57,982 bases of DNA from Tissierellia bacterium (GTDB lineage: Bacteria > Bacillota > Clostridia > Peptostreptococcales > Acidaminobacteraceae), in contig JAAYGQ010000066.1 in assembly GCA_012727635.1 (NCBI GenBank), positions 1-57,982 of the forward strand, given 5' to 3'. Positions 1-8,492 of the stretch are shown piece by piece. Under the pieces are notes generated by a model. That model was not told where the DNA came from. It searched no databases and saw nothing but the letters and a program-made list of their open reading frames with translations. The translations under genes and the position numbers were made by a program. How positions within the stretch are numbered: the first letter of the stretch is position 1; every line of letters starts with the position of its first letter.

Positions 1-365
1 CCGGCCACTCGGTAATTGGGATCTATATCCAGAACATGAAAGTTCTCTTTAATAATCGCACTACAAAAAGAATGGATAGTAGAAATCTGGGCCCGGGGAA
101 GTTTTTTAAGCTCCTGGGCAAAAAAAGCACCCCTAGCTCCCCTGCCTTTTTCCACCAGTTGCCGCCGGATTTTTTCTTTCATATCCTTGGCTCCGGCTCG
201 GGTAAAAGTTATCACTAAAAACTCATCTAAGGAATACCCTTCTTCTAAAAGCTTTAGGATTCTCGCCGTAAGAACAGCGGTCTTTCCTGAGCCGGCAGCT
301 GCCGATACAAGGATATCTACTCCCCTAGTATTGATGACTTCTTTTTGCTGATCGGTCCACCTCAT
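1..365 (-). CDS. addA: AddA helicase-nuclease, N-terminal part (cut by window edge)
   Basis: This is the N-terminal ~121 residues of the ATP-dependent helicase/nuclease subunit A, which works with AddB in double-strand break resection before RecA loading. The reading starts MRWTDQQKEVINTRG (UvrD-type Q motif region). It continues with a perfect Walker A in VSAAAGSGKTAVL (about residues 20-32), the helicase Ia motif VITFTRAGAKDM and then ISTIHSFC. These are typical of AddA. The gene starts inside the addB stop (TAATG overlap), so the two subunits are translationally coupled. The C-terminal helicase and nuclease parts lie beyond the left edge. Identity is very secure from the motifs and the partner gene. 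Confidence 0.95.
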   Translation of the reverse strand, partial: MRWTDQQKEVINTRGVDILVSAAAGSGKTAVLTARILKLLEEGYSLDEFLVITFTRAGAKDMKEKIRRQLVEKGRGARGAFFAQELKKLPRAQISTIHSFCSAIIKENFHVLDIDPNYRVA

Positions 366-3300
366 TAGAGAACCTCCATAATCTGTGTATCACTTAATTG
401 CTCGAAAACGTCATAGTTGGCTCCAGGGCTCCGGGGATCAAAGCGGCAAATGGCTTTGTACTCACAGCTATCACAGGCCTTGGTGAAACCCGGCCCGCCT
501 TTAGGGTCGTACATTGGCAGTATCTCCATAGAACCTTCAAGAATTTTATCCACATAGGACTGAGCAAAATCCCTACTCCTCTGCAGAAGATGTTCTGCCT
601 GCTGGGAATCCAGAACCTTACTTCCCTTGTAGTATTCTCCTTTTTTGCTGATTTTCAGGGGCAAAATACCCCTACCCACCTCGGGGTCATAGGCCAGGGC
701 CAGGGACTCATCACCAATAAAGAGTCCGTCGTATTTGAGAAAGGCCCTTTGATCTTTAGCACTCGCTGACCCTTTAAGGTCCTCCACTATTGGATCATGC
801 AGTCGGAAGTAAAATACACCGGCGGGTTGCGACTGGGGTTTTTCCGATCGAAAACCATCGATATAGAGCATGAGCTGAAGATCGATTCCCTGGAACACCT
901 TATTTAAATCGAAACTTTTTCCTCCGGTTTTATAATCAATGGCAACAAAATGATCTCCTAGGATATCCACCCGGTCGATGATGCCGCGAAAGGTATAATT
1001 GTCTTCTTCGATGGTAAAACTCTGCTCAAAATAGCGTGGCTTAAATTGACTCTTATCACTTTGACTAATAAGATAGTCCAGAAGAACTTCTAGAGTAATT
1101 AAACTCCGTTCTAGCAGATAGCTACCAGCTCCTCCCGATAGAAAAGCTCCATAATCCTCTTTCTCCTTAAGAAGTTCCTGGGAAATCTCCTTTATATAAG
1201 AAGGGATCTGGCTTCTGTCAAAAAGACCCTTAGTATAGTCCGCCATGGCCTTTTCCATAATCTCGTGGAAAAAATTGCCGATATCCATTACATCAATTTT
1301 ATAGGCCTTTCTTTTTCTTGCCTTGAGATCGTCATTGACAAAATATTGGAAGGGACAGCGCCGAAATCGCTCCAAACGAGAAATCGAAAGATATAACCTT
1401 TTATCGGCCCTTTTTAAAGGAGCTAGGGGTTGGGGCCCTTCCAGTATTTTCCGGATTTCATCCAATCTATCTTGAGATAAGCCATAGATGATTTCTTCTC
1501 TATTTTCTCTAAGGGCTCTAAGCCCATAGCGAAAACTCATTGAAGAATTAAGGGGATAATAATCTCTAAGATAGGCATCGCTATGGGCGCTGGAATAAAA
1601 CACAACCGAAGTTCGCTCCATTATTCTTTCCATAAAAATAGAGGGAATTTTGCTTTTTCCTTGAAGATCCGCCAAGGCATAGCTAAAAAAATATTTCTTT
1701 TCAACAAGGCTAAGGGCAGTAAATAAATCCAGCCTATCGAGCTCTTCCTTGTGCTCGAAATTATCGTAAAGCGCAAAACCTTGCTCTTGAAGTAGGCGTT
1801 TGTCTTCTTCTTTTAAAAGAAGGGCCTCTGCATATTCCCGGGGTAAAAGTCCATCGTTCATGCCACAAAAGTATAGATAGTCCACGGGATCATGGGTACT
1901 ACGAAAAAGAGTAGCAAGGCGTATTCTATCGACGGCGGGAGGGATAATTCCTAGACTCATCTTTGAGAGTCCCACTACAATTAGCTTGCTATAGGCTGAA
2001 AAGGAAATTGCTTCGTCGGGGCCAACAGAACTCAGCTGAGAAATAAGTTCGAGAAGACTCTCCCAAAGCTGGGAAAGAAGCTGGGCCTGTTCGCCCTCTC
2101 CTTTTCCAGCATAGAAGTTGGATTCTTCTTCCAATCTTTTAGCAAATTCCAACTCCTCTAATAACTGCCTTAAAAGTATTTCAAAGTTCGCTGGATTCTC
2201 TTTTTTCTTAAAAGACTCTTCATAGGAAAGAAGAACTCCCAGGAATTTATGGCGTAGCGCCTCCATGGCCTCATCGGAGAAACTTTCTCTAAATCTTTTT
2301 CCCCCAATACCTCTACTAAAGCAATAATTTTCAAATAGATCCAGTTCCTCCCAGTCTTCTTCCGGAACATAGCCCTTTAAAAATCCCAAAACTTCCTCCC
2401 GACGAAGTCCTCTTTCATAACTTCTGAGTAAGGAAAGAAAAGTTTGAATCATAGGGCTCTCGAGAATGGAACGTCTTCTGTCGCTAAAAAGTGGAAGTCC
2501 CAGATAGGTAAATATTTGTCTAAAGACAAAGTCATAGCTTTCCATATCAGAAACTAGTATTTTAAAGTCACCATATTTAAGGGAGGGATCCTCCTTCATC
2601 CGCTTAAGAATATGTAGTCCTACAAACTCCGCTTCGGTATAGGGATCTTTAGCAGAAAATACCTCAGGGTGAAGATTCCTATTTTCTCCTTCCTCGTAGA
2701 GGAGTTCTTGGCAAAAGAGGATTCTTTCGTCTAGGGGGTTTTTATAGTAAAGAAGTCTGCAGCTAAAGGCTCGCTCCAGAGCCTCCTTTGTTCTTTTAGT
2801 CGGCATAAAAATATCGTCCTCTTCGAAGCTAAGGACAACATGAATTTTAGTATGGGGGTTCATAGCCCCAAGCATCCGCCACTGTCTATAATCCAGGGCT
2901 TTATAGCCCAAAATCCAGACCTCATCGGTGGAATAGAGCCCCTCCACGGGACTTTTATCAAAAACATCCAGAGCGGCACCCTCATAAAAACTTTCGCCCT
3001 TAATTTTCTTCTCATAGCCCTGGTATATAAGACCCAACTCCTTTAGTCTTCCACTTTCTTCCAGCTGAAGAATTGTCTGCGCTAAAATGCCAGTTCTTTC
3101 AAAAAGTTCAATAGCTGAACTTAGTTCTTCGTAAAAACCCTCTTTATCGAAGCTCTTACCGTAGAGAGGAAGTTCATCCTTAAGCTCCTCTACTACTCTG
3201 CGAAGAAGAAGGTACTTTCCTACATCACTGATCATCTCTTCACAGTCATAGCGCTCCATAGCCCGGGTAAGTAGCCTTGAAAAACTTGTAACCTCATGAA

Positions 3301-3457
3301 ATAGAAGCCCGGAAAGGTCCATGGTCTCAATGATATCCCTTTCCAGATCCAGGGTAGCCTGCTCCGGCGTAATTACCGAGGCGCTAGGGGCCGATAAAAT
3401 TTCTTCGTATATCCGCCGCCTTTTTTCTTTACTGTCTCGACCCAGATGTAAAACCAT
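365..3457 (-). CDS. addB: AddB helicase-nuclease subunit B
   Basis: This is the second subunit of the AddAB (RexAB) recombination nuclease. About 1030 aa, somewhat shorter than Bacillus AddB (~1160). The C-terminal nuclease domain shows GNFFHEIME, GIIDRVDI and AIDYKTG, the RecB-type metal site. The Fe-S cluster cysteines are visible: one in RFRRCPFQYF and three close to the C-terminus in ACDSCEYKAIC. The N-terminus normally carries a P-loop (GRxGSGKT). Here it reads LGRDSKEKRRR, so the Walker A lysine/threonine pattern is lost, while the following VITPEQATLDLERDI block is kept. An upstream in-frame TTG (3472) exists, but the ATG at 3457 has GAGGAG 5 nt away and is preferred. It overlaps the DUF1461 gene by about 29 nt. 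Confidence 0.93.
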   Translation of the reverse strand: MVLHLGRDSKEKRRRIYEEILSAPSASVITPEQATLDLERDIIETMDLSGLLFHEVTSFSRLLTRAMERYDCEEMISDVGKYLLLRRVVEELKDELPLYGKSFDKEGFYEELSSAIELFERTGILAQTILQLEESGRLKELGLIYQGYEKKIKGESFYEGAALDVFDKSPVEGLYSTDEVWILGYKALDYRQWRMLGAMNPHTKIHVVLSFEEDDIFMPTKRTKEALERAFSCRLLYYKNPLDERILFCQELLYEEGENRNLHPEVFSAKDPYTEAEFVGLHILKRMKEDPSLKYGDFKILVSDMESYDFVFRQIFTYLGLPLFSDRRRSILESPMIQTFLSLLRSYERGLRREEVLGFLKGYVPEEDWEELDLFENYCFSRGIGGKRFRESFSDEAMEALRHKFLGVLLSYEESFKKKENPANFEILLRQLLEELEFAKRLEEESNFYAGKGEGEQAQLLSQLWESLLELISQLSSVGPDEAISFSAYSKLIVVGLSKMSLGIIPPAVDRIRLATLFRSTHDPVDYLYFCGMNDGLLPREYAEALLLKEEDKRLLQEQGFALYDNFEHKEELDRLDLFTALSLVEKKYFFSYALADLQGKSKIPSIFMERIMERTSVVFYSSAHSDAYLRDYYPLNSSMSFRYGLRALRENREEIIYGLSQDRLDEIRKILEGPQPLAPLKRADKRLYLSISRLERFRRCPFQYFVNDDLKARKRKAYKIDVMDIGNFFHEIMEKAMADYTKGLFDRSQIPSYIKEISQELLKEKEDYGAFLSGGAGSYLLERSLITLEVLLDYLISQSDKSQFKPRYFEQSFTIEEDNYTFRGIIDRVDILGDHFVAIDYKTGGKSFDLNKVFQGIDLQLMLYIDGFRSEKPQSQPAGVFYFRLHDPIVEDLKGSASAKDQRAFLKYDGLFIGDESLALAYDPEVGRGILPLKISKKGEYYKGSKVLDSQQAEHLLQRSRDFAQSYVDKILEGSMEILPMYDPKGGPGFTKACDSCEYKAICRFDPRSPGANYDVFEQLSDTQIMEVL

Positions 3458-4052
3458 AGTATCTCCTCTCAATAAAATATAAAATAAGACTTGTTATGCT
3501 GAAAACAAAAAGGATCAGCAAAGTGAAATAATAAAAGAAAGCTTCAGGCAGAAGGGTAATGAGCTTACTATCAGCAGGAAAAAGCCAAAGATCATTATTA
3601 AAAAAAACGCGGTGCATCAAAACAAAGGCTCTTTCAAAGAAGGCTCCGGCCAAGGCTAAAAAGGCCAAAAGCCCTAGAGACGTAAAAAGCTGATCGCGCA
3701 GCAGCCTTGTCTTTAGAAAATGCGATGACAAAATTGCAATCAATAAGAAAACCAGAGCAGCCCGGGCAAGCCGCGTAAAAAGAAGCCTTACTTCGGCCAT
3801 ATGAAAGACTTCCTGGGCACCAAAAAGACTCTTCCCATCTTTTTCAATAAGAAGATGTTCCTGGTAACCATATAAGTAATCCCTCATGGCCAAATTAGCT
3901 TCCTGTAGAAAAGCTTTATCGTAGCCACTGGAGCGCTCTACACCGCTAAAACCTTGAATTAGATCATAGACCGGCACCAGAGAGCAAAGAATCAGTAAAA
4001 TTCCTAGGAGCAGCCCAAGGCTAAAAAATAAAGATGGTATTTTTCTTAGCAT
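3429..4052 (-). CDS. DUF1461 (TIGR01906) integral membrane protein
   Basis: About 207 aa, with an N-terminal transmembrane helix (FFSLGLLLGILLILCSLVP), an extracytoplasmic part with HMAEVRLLF, then three more hydrophobic helices and the pattern HRVFFNNDLWLFPADSKLITLLPEAFF. This pattern matches the DUF1461/TIGR01906 family of Firmicute membrane proteins. No biochemical role is known to me. It lies upstream of addB and overlaps it, so it is probably co-transcribed. The ATG at 4052 (residue 3 of the longest frame, which opens with GTG) sits behind AGAGGTGA and is the likely start. Confidence 0.8.
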   Translation of the reverse strand: MLRKIPSLFFSLGLLLGILLILCSLVPVYDLIQGFSGVERSSGYDKAFLQEANLAMRDYLYGYQEHLLIEKDGKSLFGAQEVFHMAEVRLLFTRLARAALVFLLIAILSSHFLKTRLLRDQLFTSLGLLAFLALAGAFFERAFVLMHRVFFNNDLWLFPADSKLITLLPEAFFYYFTLLILFVFSITSLILYFIERRYYGFTSGSRQ

Positions 4053-4086
4053 ATTCACCTCTACATTATTATAACATAGGCCTATG

Positions 4087-4107
4087 AAAAAACCCCCGTA
4101 GAGGGGG
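4087..4107 (-). terminator. Intrinsic terminator after potABCD
   Basis: Five C at 4093-4097 pair with five G at 4103-4107 around a 5-nt loop. On the minus strand the stem is followed by six T (4092-4087). It begins one base after the potD stop codon and ends the polyamine transport operon, so the DUF1461/addB unit is separate. Confidence 0.85.
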
Positions 4108-5148
4108 TCATTGATTCTTTACATCCTGCCATAAATCATCATACACTTTTATAAAAGGCCCTGGATCTCGAAACACCTCCAGCTCCTTTAGTTTATTTTT
4201 AGGAGGGTAGGCTACCTCTGAATCCCTAAGCTCTTCCTCTAAAAGTTCCTTTGCTGCTGAACTGGGAATGGAGTAATAAACAAACTCGGAATTTTGTGCG
4301 GCATTTTCCGGACTCAGCATAAAATTGATAAAGGCTTCGGCATTCTCAGGATTTTTGGAACCAGCAGGAATTACCATGGCGTCAAACCAAAGATTTGAAC
4401 CTTCCTTTGGAATAATGTACTCAAGATCTTCATTATTCGATAGAGCGTCCATAGCGTCGCCGGAATAGATAACCGCTAGGGCTGCTTCTGCATTAATCAT
4501 GACATCCCTAGTCTGATCAACAAGATAGGCATAGACAAGGGGATATTGTTTTTCAAGAAGTTCCTTAGCCTGCTCCATCTCGCCGGAATCTACAGAATTC
4601 ATAGAATATCCTAGATATTTAAGGGCTATTCCCAGTGAGTCCCTGGAAGAGTCCAACATAATAATTTCTCTGCTATACTTCTCGTCCCAGAGAATCCCCC
4701 AAGAATCGACGACATCGTCTACCAGGGTAGTATTGTAAATAATCCCCAAGGTGCCCCAGAAAAAAGGCGCTGAATATTCCTGATGGGGGTCATAGACATG
4801 ATTAAGATACTCGGCATCGACATATTTTATATTGGGCACATTTTGCCAGTTGATTTTTCGCAGCATACCATCTTTTATCAAACGTTCAATCATATAGTCC
4901 GAAGGCACCACCACATCATAATTGGTCCCTCCACTTTTCAATTTGACATACATATCTTCATTGGTGTTAAAGTTAGAGTAAATGACGGTAATCCCTGTTT
5001 CTTCTTCGAATTTTCTTAAAAGATCTTTGTCTATATAACTTCCCCAGTTATAAATATTCACAACTTCTCCACGGTTTTGTCCTTGGCTACAACCACTTAG
5101 AAAAAGCAGTAGGAGAAGAAGACCCACAATGATTCTTTTTGCTTTCAT
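4108..5148 (-). CDS. potD: Spermidine/putrescine ABC transporter, substrate-binding lipoprotein
   Basis: 346 aa. The N-terminus is a lipoprotein signal (MKAKRIIVG...LLLFLSGC, lipobox cysteine ~20), followed by the PotD/PotF fold: VNIYNWGSYIDKDLLRKFEEETGI, then YDVVVPSDYMIERLIKDGML, both characteristic of polyamine-binding proteins. Last gene of a four-gene transporter operon, 8 nt after the permease gene. It would capture spermidine or putrescine outside the membrane and deliver it to PotBC. Family assignment is firm; which polyamine is bound cannot be read from the sequence. Confidence 0.92.
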   Translation of the reverse strand: MKAKRIIVGLLLLLLFLSGCSQGQNRGEVVNIYNWGSYIDKDLLRKFEEETGITVIYSNFNTNEDMYVKLKSGGTNYDVVVPSDYMIERLIKDGMLRKINWQNVPNIKYVDAEYLNHVYDPHQEYSAPFFWGTLGIIYNTTLVDDVVDSWGILWDEKYSREIIMLDSSRDSLGIALKYLGYSMNSVDSGEMEQAKELLEKQYPLVYAYLVDQTRDVMINAEAALAVIYSGDAMDALSNNEDLEYIIPKEGSNLWFDAMVIPAGSKNPENAEAFINFMLSPENAAQNSEFVYYSIPSSAAKELLEEELRDSEVAYPPKNKLKELEVFRDPGPFIKVYDDLWQDVKNQ

Positions 5149-5156
5149 TTTCCCCC

Positions 5157-5924
5157 CTAAGTGACTTTTTCAGTGCGCAGATTCATAAGAACCAGAAGAA
5201 AGAGCACAATAATAAACATAATAGCTGAAAGGGCATTGATCTCAGGGTTGATTCCCCTTCTGGCCATAGAGAAGACCAGAGTGGAAACTGTTTCAATTCC
5301 ATTTCCCGTTGTAAAAAAACTGATTACAAAATCGTCGATGGAAAGAGTAAAGGCCATTAGGGCACCGGAGAAAATCCCCGGCTTAATATAGGGAATGATA
5401 ACCTTTGTCAAGGTCTGGGATGGTGTGGCCCCAAGATCCATAGCCGCTTCGGGAAGGGAAGAAGGCATTTGTTTGAGTTTTGGAAGAACCGATAAAACCA
5501 CATAGGGCACAGTAAAGGCTATATGGGCAAGAATCAGTGTTACAAGGCCAAAATCCAAACCCAAAATCCTATACAAAACCATAAGGCCTACGGCCATGAC
5601 GATATCGGGATTGAGTACAGGGATTTGATTTATTCCTAGAATCGCCGCCCTAAGCTTTTTTCGATAGGGACTAATGCCAATAGCACCTAAAACTCCTATT
5701 ATTGTCGAAACCACCGTGGTAATGGAGGCCACTAAAAAGGTATGGTAGACCGCCGAGAGAATTTCCTTATCGCTGAACAGTTTTTTATACCATATCAGAG
5801 AAAACCCATCCCAGCTGCCCCGGGTACGCCCTTCATTAAAGGAGAAAATAATAAGTACAATAATGGGTGCATATAAAAAGCCATAGACCAAAAATAGATA
5901 AAAGCGTTTTATAAATTTACTCAC
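5157..5924 (-). CDS. potC: Spermidine/putrescine ABC transporter permease PotC
   Basis: 255 aa, six predicted membrane helices, with the ABC permease EAA loop LPEAAMDLGATPSQTLTKVIIPYIKPGI that docks on the ATPase. The order potA-potB-potC-potD is the classic one. The start is GTG at 5924, behind GGAGGTGGATC. It overlaps the potB stop by 8 nt, which implies translational coupling. PotB and PotC form the polyamine channel in the membrane. Confidence 0.92.
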   Translation of the reverse strand: MSKFIKRFYLFLVYGFLYAPIIVLIIFSFNEGRTRGSWDGFSLIWYKKLFSDKEILSAVYHTFLVASITTVVSTIIGVLGAIGISPYRKKLRAAILGINQIPVLNPDIVMAVGLMVLYRILGLDFGLVTLILAHIAFTVPYVVLSVLPKLKQMPSSLPEAAMDLGATPSQTLTKVIIPYIKPGIFSGALMAFTLSIDDFVISFFTTGNGIETVSTLVFSMARRGINPEINALSAIMFIIVLFLLVLMNLRTEKVT

Positions 5925-6756
5925 GATCCACCTCCGCCGTCGAAGTTACTGAGCCAGTCCCCATTTCGTCTTCGCCCCTTGTAAAAATAAGGGAGAAAAG
6001 AAGGAAAACCATTAGCACCACACTCATGGCCGAGCCATAGTGCCAGTCTCCGGTTACGGTAAACTGCTGCTCAATAACGTTTCCTATAAGATTGGTCTTA
6101 TTTCCTCCAAGGAGGGTGGTGATTTCAAAGGTGGATATAGCCGGGATAAATACCATAGAAATCCCCGAGGCCACACCGGGTAGAGACAGGGGAAAGATTA
6201 CCTTAATAAAGGTCATCAGCTTATTGCAGCCAAGATCCGCCGCCGCTTCTATAAGGCCTTCGTCCATCTTGTCAATAACCGTAAATATGGGCAGAACCAT
6301 AAAGGGCAAAAAGTTGTATACCATACCCAGGATAACGGCTCCTTCTCTATAGAGAAGATCCAGTTCTGCAGCGCCAATATAGCGAAGAAAGCTGTTGATA
6401 ACACCATTTTTCGATAGAATTGTAACCCAGGCATAGGTGCGAAGAAGAAAATTCATCCACATGGGCACCATAATTAGCATAATCGCCAGGGTCCTATAGC
6501 GGGCTTCCAGCCTACTGATGGCATAGGCTAATGGATAACCTACAACAAGACAAATCAGCGTGGTAAAAAAGGCTATCTTTAACGAGCGCCAAAGGGTCCC
6601 TAAACTACTGCCGGCAAAAAAACGCACAAAGTTTTCCGTGGAAAAGTTTCCACTCTCTCCAGTAAAAGCGTAGTAGAGCACCATTAAAAGCGAAATAACG
6701 ATAAAGAGCAGAGCCCAAATAAAATATGGGGTAGCTGCCTTCTTAAAGCTCCTCAT
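5917..6756 (-). CDS. potB: Spermidine/putrescine ABC transporter permease PotB
   Basis: About 279 aa, six membrane helices, EAA loop LIEAAADLGCNKLMTFIKVIFPLSLPGV. The longest frame opens with a GTG at 6771, but this GTG lies inside the purine-rich ribosome site. The ATG at 6756 (MRSFKKAATPYFIW), preceded by GAGG about 9 nt upstream, is more likely and overlaps potA by 14 nt. Partner of PotC. Confidence 0.9.
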   Translation of the reverse strand: MRSFKKAATPYFIWALLFIVISLLMVLYYAFTGESGNFSTENFVRFFAGSSLGTLWRSLKIAFFTTLICLVVGYPLAYAISRLEARYRTLAIMLIMVPMWMNFLLRTYAWVTILSKNGVINSFLRYIGAAELDLLYREGAVILGMVYNFLPFMVLPIFTVIDKMDEGLIEAAADLGCNKLMTFIKVIFPLSLPGVASGISMVFIPAISTFEITTLLGGNKTNLIGNVIEQQFTVTGDWHYGSAMSVVLMVFLLFSLIFTRGEDEMGTGSVTSTAEVDRE

Positions 6757-7801
6757 CACCCTCAACCTCACCCTTTCTCATTATGTGGATATTATCGGGT
6801 TCCACACAAAGTCCTACCGGTTCTCCAATGCTACGAGGAATCGTGGAATGGACAAGATAAATCTCCGCCGAAGTGGCGATTCGCATTTCATAGTGAACCC
6901 CCATGAAAAGACAGGAAAGCACTTCTCCTTGCAAAGTTCCCTTTTCCACCGAAACAATCTCCACATCTTCGGGGCGAATAACCACATCCACCGCTTCATT
7001 GGGATAAAAATCTTCATCGACGCACACAAAGTGCTTACCGGAAAAACTCACATCATAGTTCTTATGCATAATCCCTTCCAGGATATTGGATTCACCGATA
7101 AAGTCAGCTACAAAGGCGTTTATGGGTTCATTGTAAATATCCAGGGGGGAACCGATTTGCTGAATGATGCCTTCGTTAAGTACAATGATCCGGTCACTCA
7201 GGGTCAGGGCCTCTTCCTGATCATGGGTAACAAAAACAAAGGTTATGCCAAGCTCCCTTTGAATCCGTTTAAGCTCCACTTGCATATCCTTTCGGAGTTT
7301 CAAATCTAGGGCCCCTAGGGGTTCATCCAGCAGTAGAACTTCAGGGCGGTTAATTAGAGCCCGGGCCATGGCAATGCGCTGCTGTTGTCCGCCAGAGAGC
7401 GAATCTACCCAGCGTTTTTCAAATCCCTTAAGATTGACAAGTCCCAACATTTCGTCCACCCTGGGTTTTATTTCTGCCTCGGGTACTTTTTTGATGCGCA
7501 GCCCAAAGGCCACATTGTCATAGACATTCAGGTGGGGAAAAAGAGAATACTTTTGAAAAAGAGTATTCACCGGCCGAAGATAGGCCGGCACCTGAGTTAT
7601 ATCCTTGTCATCAAAGATGACTTCTCCACTATCGGGGGTCTCAAAGCCTCCGATAAGACGGAGTATGGTGGTCTTTCCACAACCCGAAGGGCCCAGGATG
7701 GTCAGAAACTCATCCTCTTCAATCTCTAGATTGATTTGGTTTAAAACCTGATGATCCCCAAAGGACTTTTCAATATTTCTTAGCTCTATTTGTGTTGCCA
7801 T
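6743..7801 (-). CDS. potA: Spermidine/putrescine ABC transporter ATP-binding protein
   Basis: 352 aa. It has Walker A GPSGCGKTTILR (about residues 37-48), a Q-loop, the signature LSGGQQQRIAMARAL, Walker B VLLLDEPLGALD and the switch histidine in FVTHDQEEA. The C-terminal part is a TOBE-type regulatory domain (VDVVIRPEDVEIV). It energises uptake through PotBC. The start is ATG behind AAAGGAGAAACC. It follows the XRE-cupin regulator by 10 nt. Confidence 0.95.
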   Translation of the reverse strand: MATQIELRNIEKSFGDHQVLNQINLEIEEDEFLTILGPSGCGKTTILRLIGGFETPDSGEVIFDDKDITQVPAYLRPVNTLFQKYSLFPHLNVYDNVAFGLRIKKVPEAEIKPRVDEMLGLVNLKGFEKRWVDSLSGGQQQRIAMARALINRPEVLLLDEPLGALDLKLRKDMQVELKRIQRELGITFVFVTHDQEEALTLSDRIIVLNEGIIQQIGSPLDIYNEPINAFVADFIGESNILEGIMHKNYDVSFSGKHFVCVDEDFYPNEAVDVVIRPEDVEIVSVEKGTLQGEVLSCLFMGVHYEMRIATSAEIYLVHSTIPRSIGEPVGLCVEPDNIHIMRKGEVEGDEEL

Positions 7802-7811
7802 GGTTTCTCCT

Positions 7812-8351
7812 TTAAAAATTTGGCGGTGTAAATATCCACAGAAGCTTGGCCTGCTGATTTGAAGTATTCATAATACTATGAGTCCGGTTTGCTTCAAAGT
7901 AAAAACAGTCCCCTGTAACGATCTGATATTGTTCTTCGCCATAGTTGAGTCCAACCTGGCCCTGGAGCACATATCCAAAGGCCTCGCCTTCAAAGGGGGT
8001 ATATAACTTACTGCTTCCACCGACTTCAAGCTCAAGCAAGATGGGTTCCATTTGGTTTTTCTGGGCATCGGGAACAATCCAGGAAACCTTTGAGCCAAGC
8101 TTTTCATAAAGGGCTGTAAAGGCATCCTCTTTATAATAAACAACATGTACAGCGTTTTCTTCTTTAAAGAAATCTGACATATTTGTGCCAAGAGCCATAA
8201 CTATAGACTCCATAGTGTCCACAGAGGGGCTGGTGTTTCCGTTTTCAAGCTGAGAAATGAAACCCTTTGTAAGATCTGACCGATGGGCCAGTTCTTCCTG
8301 AGTCAATCCCATTTTTTGTCGTAAATTTCTGATTTTCTCTCCAATTTCCAT
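7812..8351 (-). CDS. XRE-family regulator with cupin sensor domain (PuuR-like)
   Basis: 179 aa. Residues ~1-65 form a helix-turn-helix of the XRE/Cro type (IRNLRQKMGLTQEELAHRSDLTKGFISQLENG). Residues ~110-179 form a small cupin barrel (GYVLQGQVGLNYGEEQYQIVTGDCFYFEANRTHSI). This architecture is common in regulators of polyamine and amino acid uptake. Being the first gene of the pot operon, it probably senses a polyamine or a product and controls its own operon. The AT-rich upstream stretch (8375-8425) holds several TATAAT-like hexamers on the minus strand and is the likely control region. Confidence 0.88.
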   Translation of the reverse strand: MEIGEKIRNLRQKMGLTQEELAHRSDLTKGFISQLENGNTSPSVDTMESIVMALGTNMSDFFKEENAVHVVYYKEDAFTALYEKLGSKVSWIVPDAQKNQMEPILLELEVGGSSKLYTPFEGEAFGYVLQGQVGLNYGEEQYQIVTGDCFYFEANRTHSIMNTSNQQAKLLWIFTPPNF

Positions 8352-8440
8352 TACTTCCTCTTTCTAAAAAGAACACTATACTAAACTTAATATATATTAT
8401 TATACTATTATAGCAAAGGCAAGGATTTTTTTCACCAAAT

Positions 8441-8466
8441 AAAAAACATAACCCTCAGGGCTATGT
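8441..8466 (-). terminator. Terminator after the LTA-synthase-like gene
   Basis: Arms 8446-8454 and 8458-8466 (ACATAACCC / GGGCTATGT, one G-T pair) form a tight hairpin. On the minus strand it is followed by six T at 8446-8441. It lies 27 nt past the sulfatase stop and separates that gene from the pot operon. Confidence 0.8.
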
Positions 8467-8492
8467 TTGTATACTTTCTTTTAAAGATTCCC

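Noticed and set aside
398-769. 123-codon open frame on the plus strand inside addB
   Set aside because: Antisense shadow of addB, no ribosome site, composition follows the AddB codons.
6785-7309. 174-codon open frame on the plus strand inside potA
   Set aside because: Shadow of the well-supported ATPase gene; no recognisable protein features.
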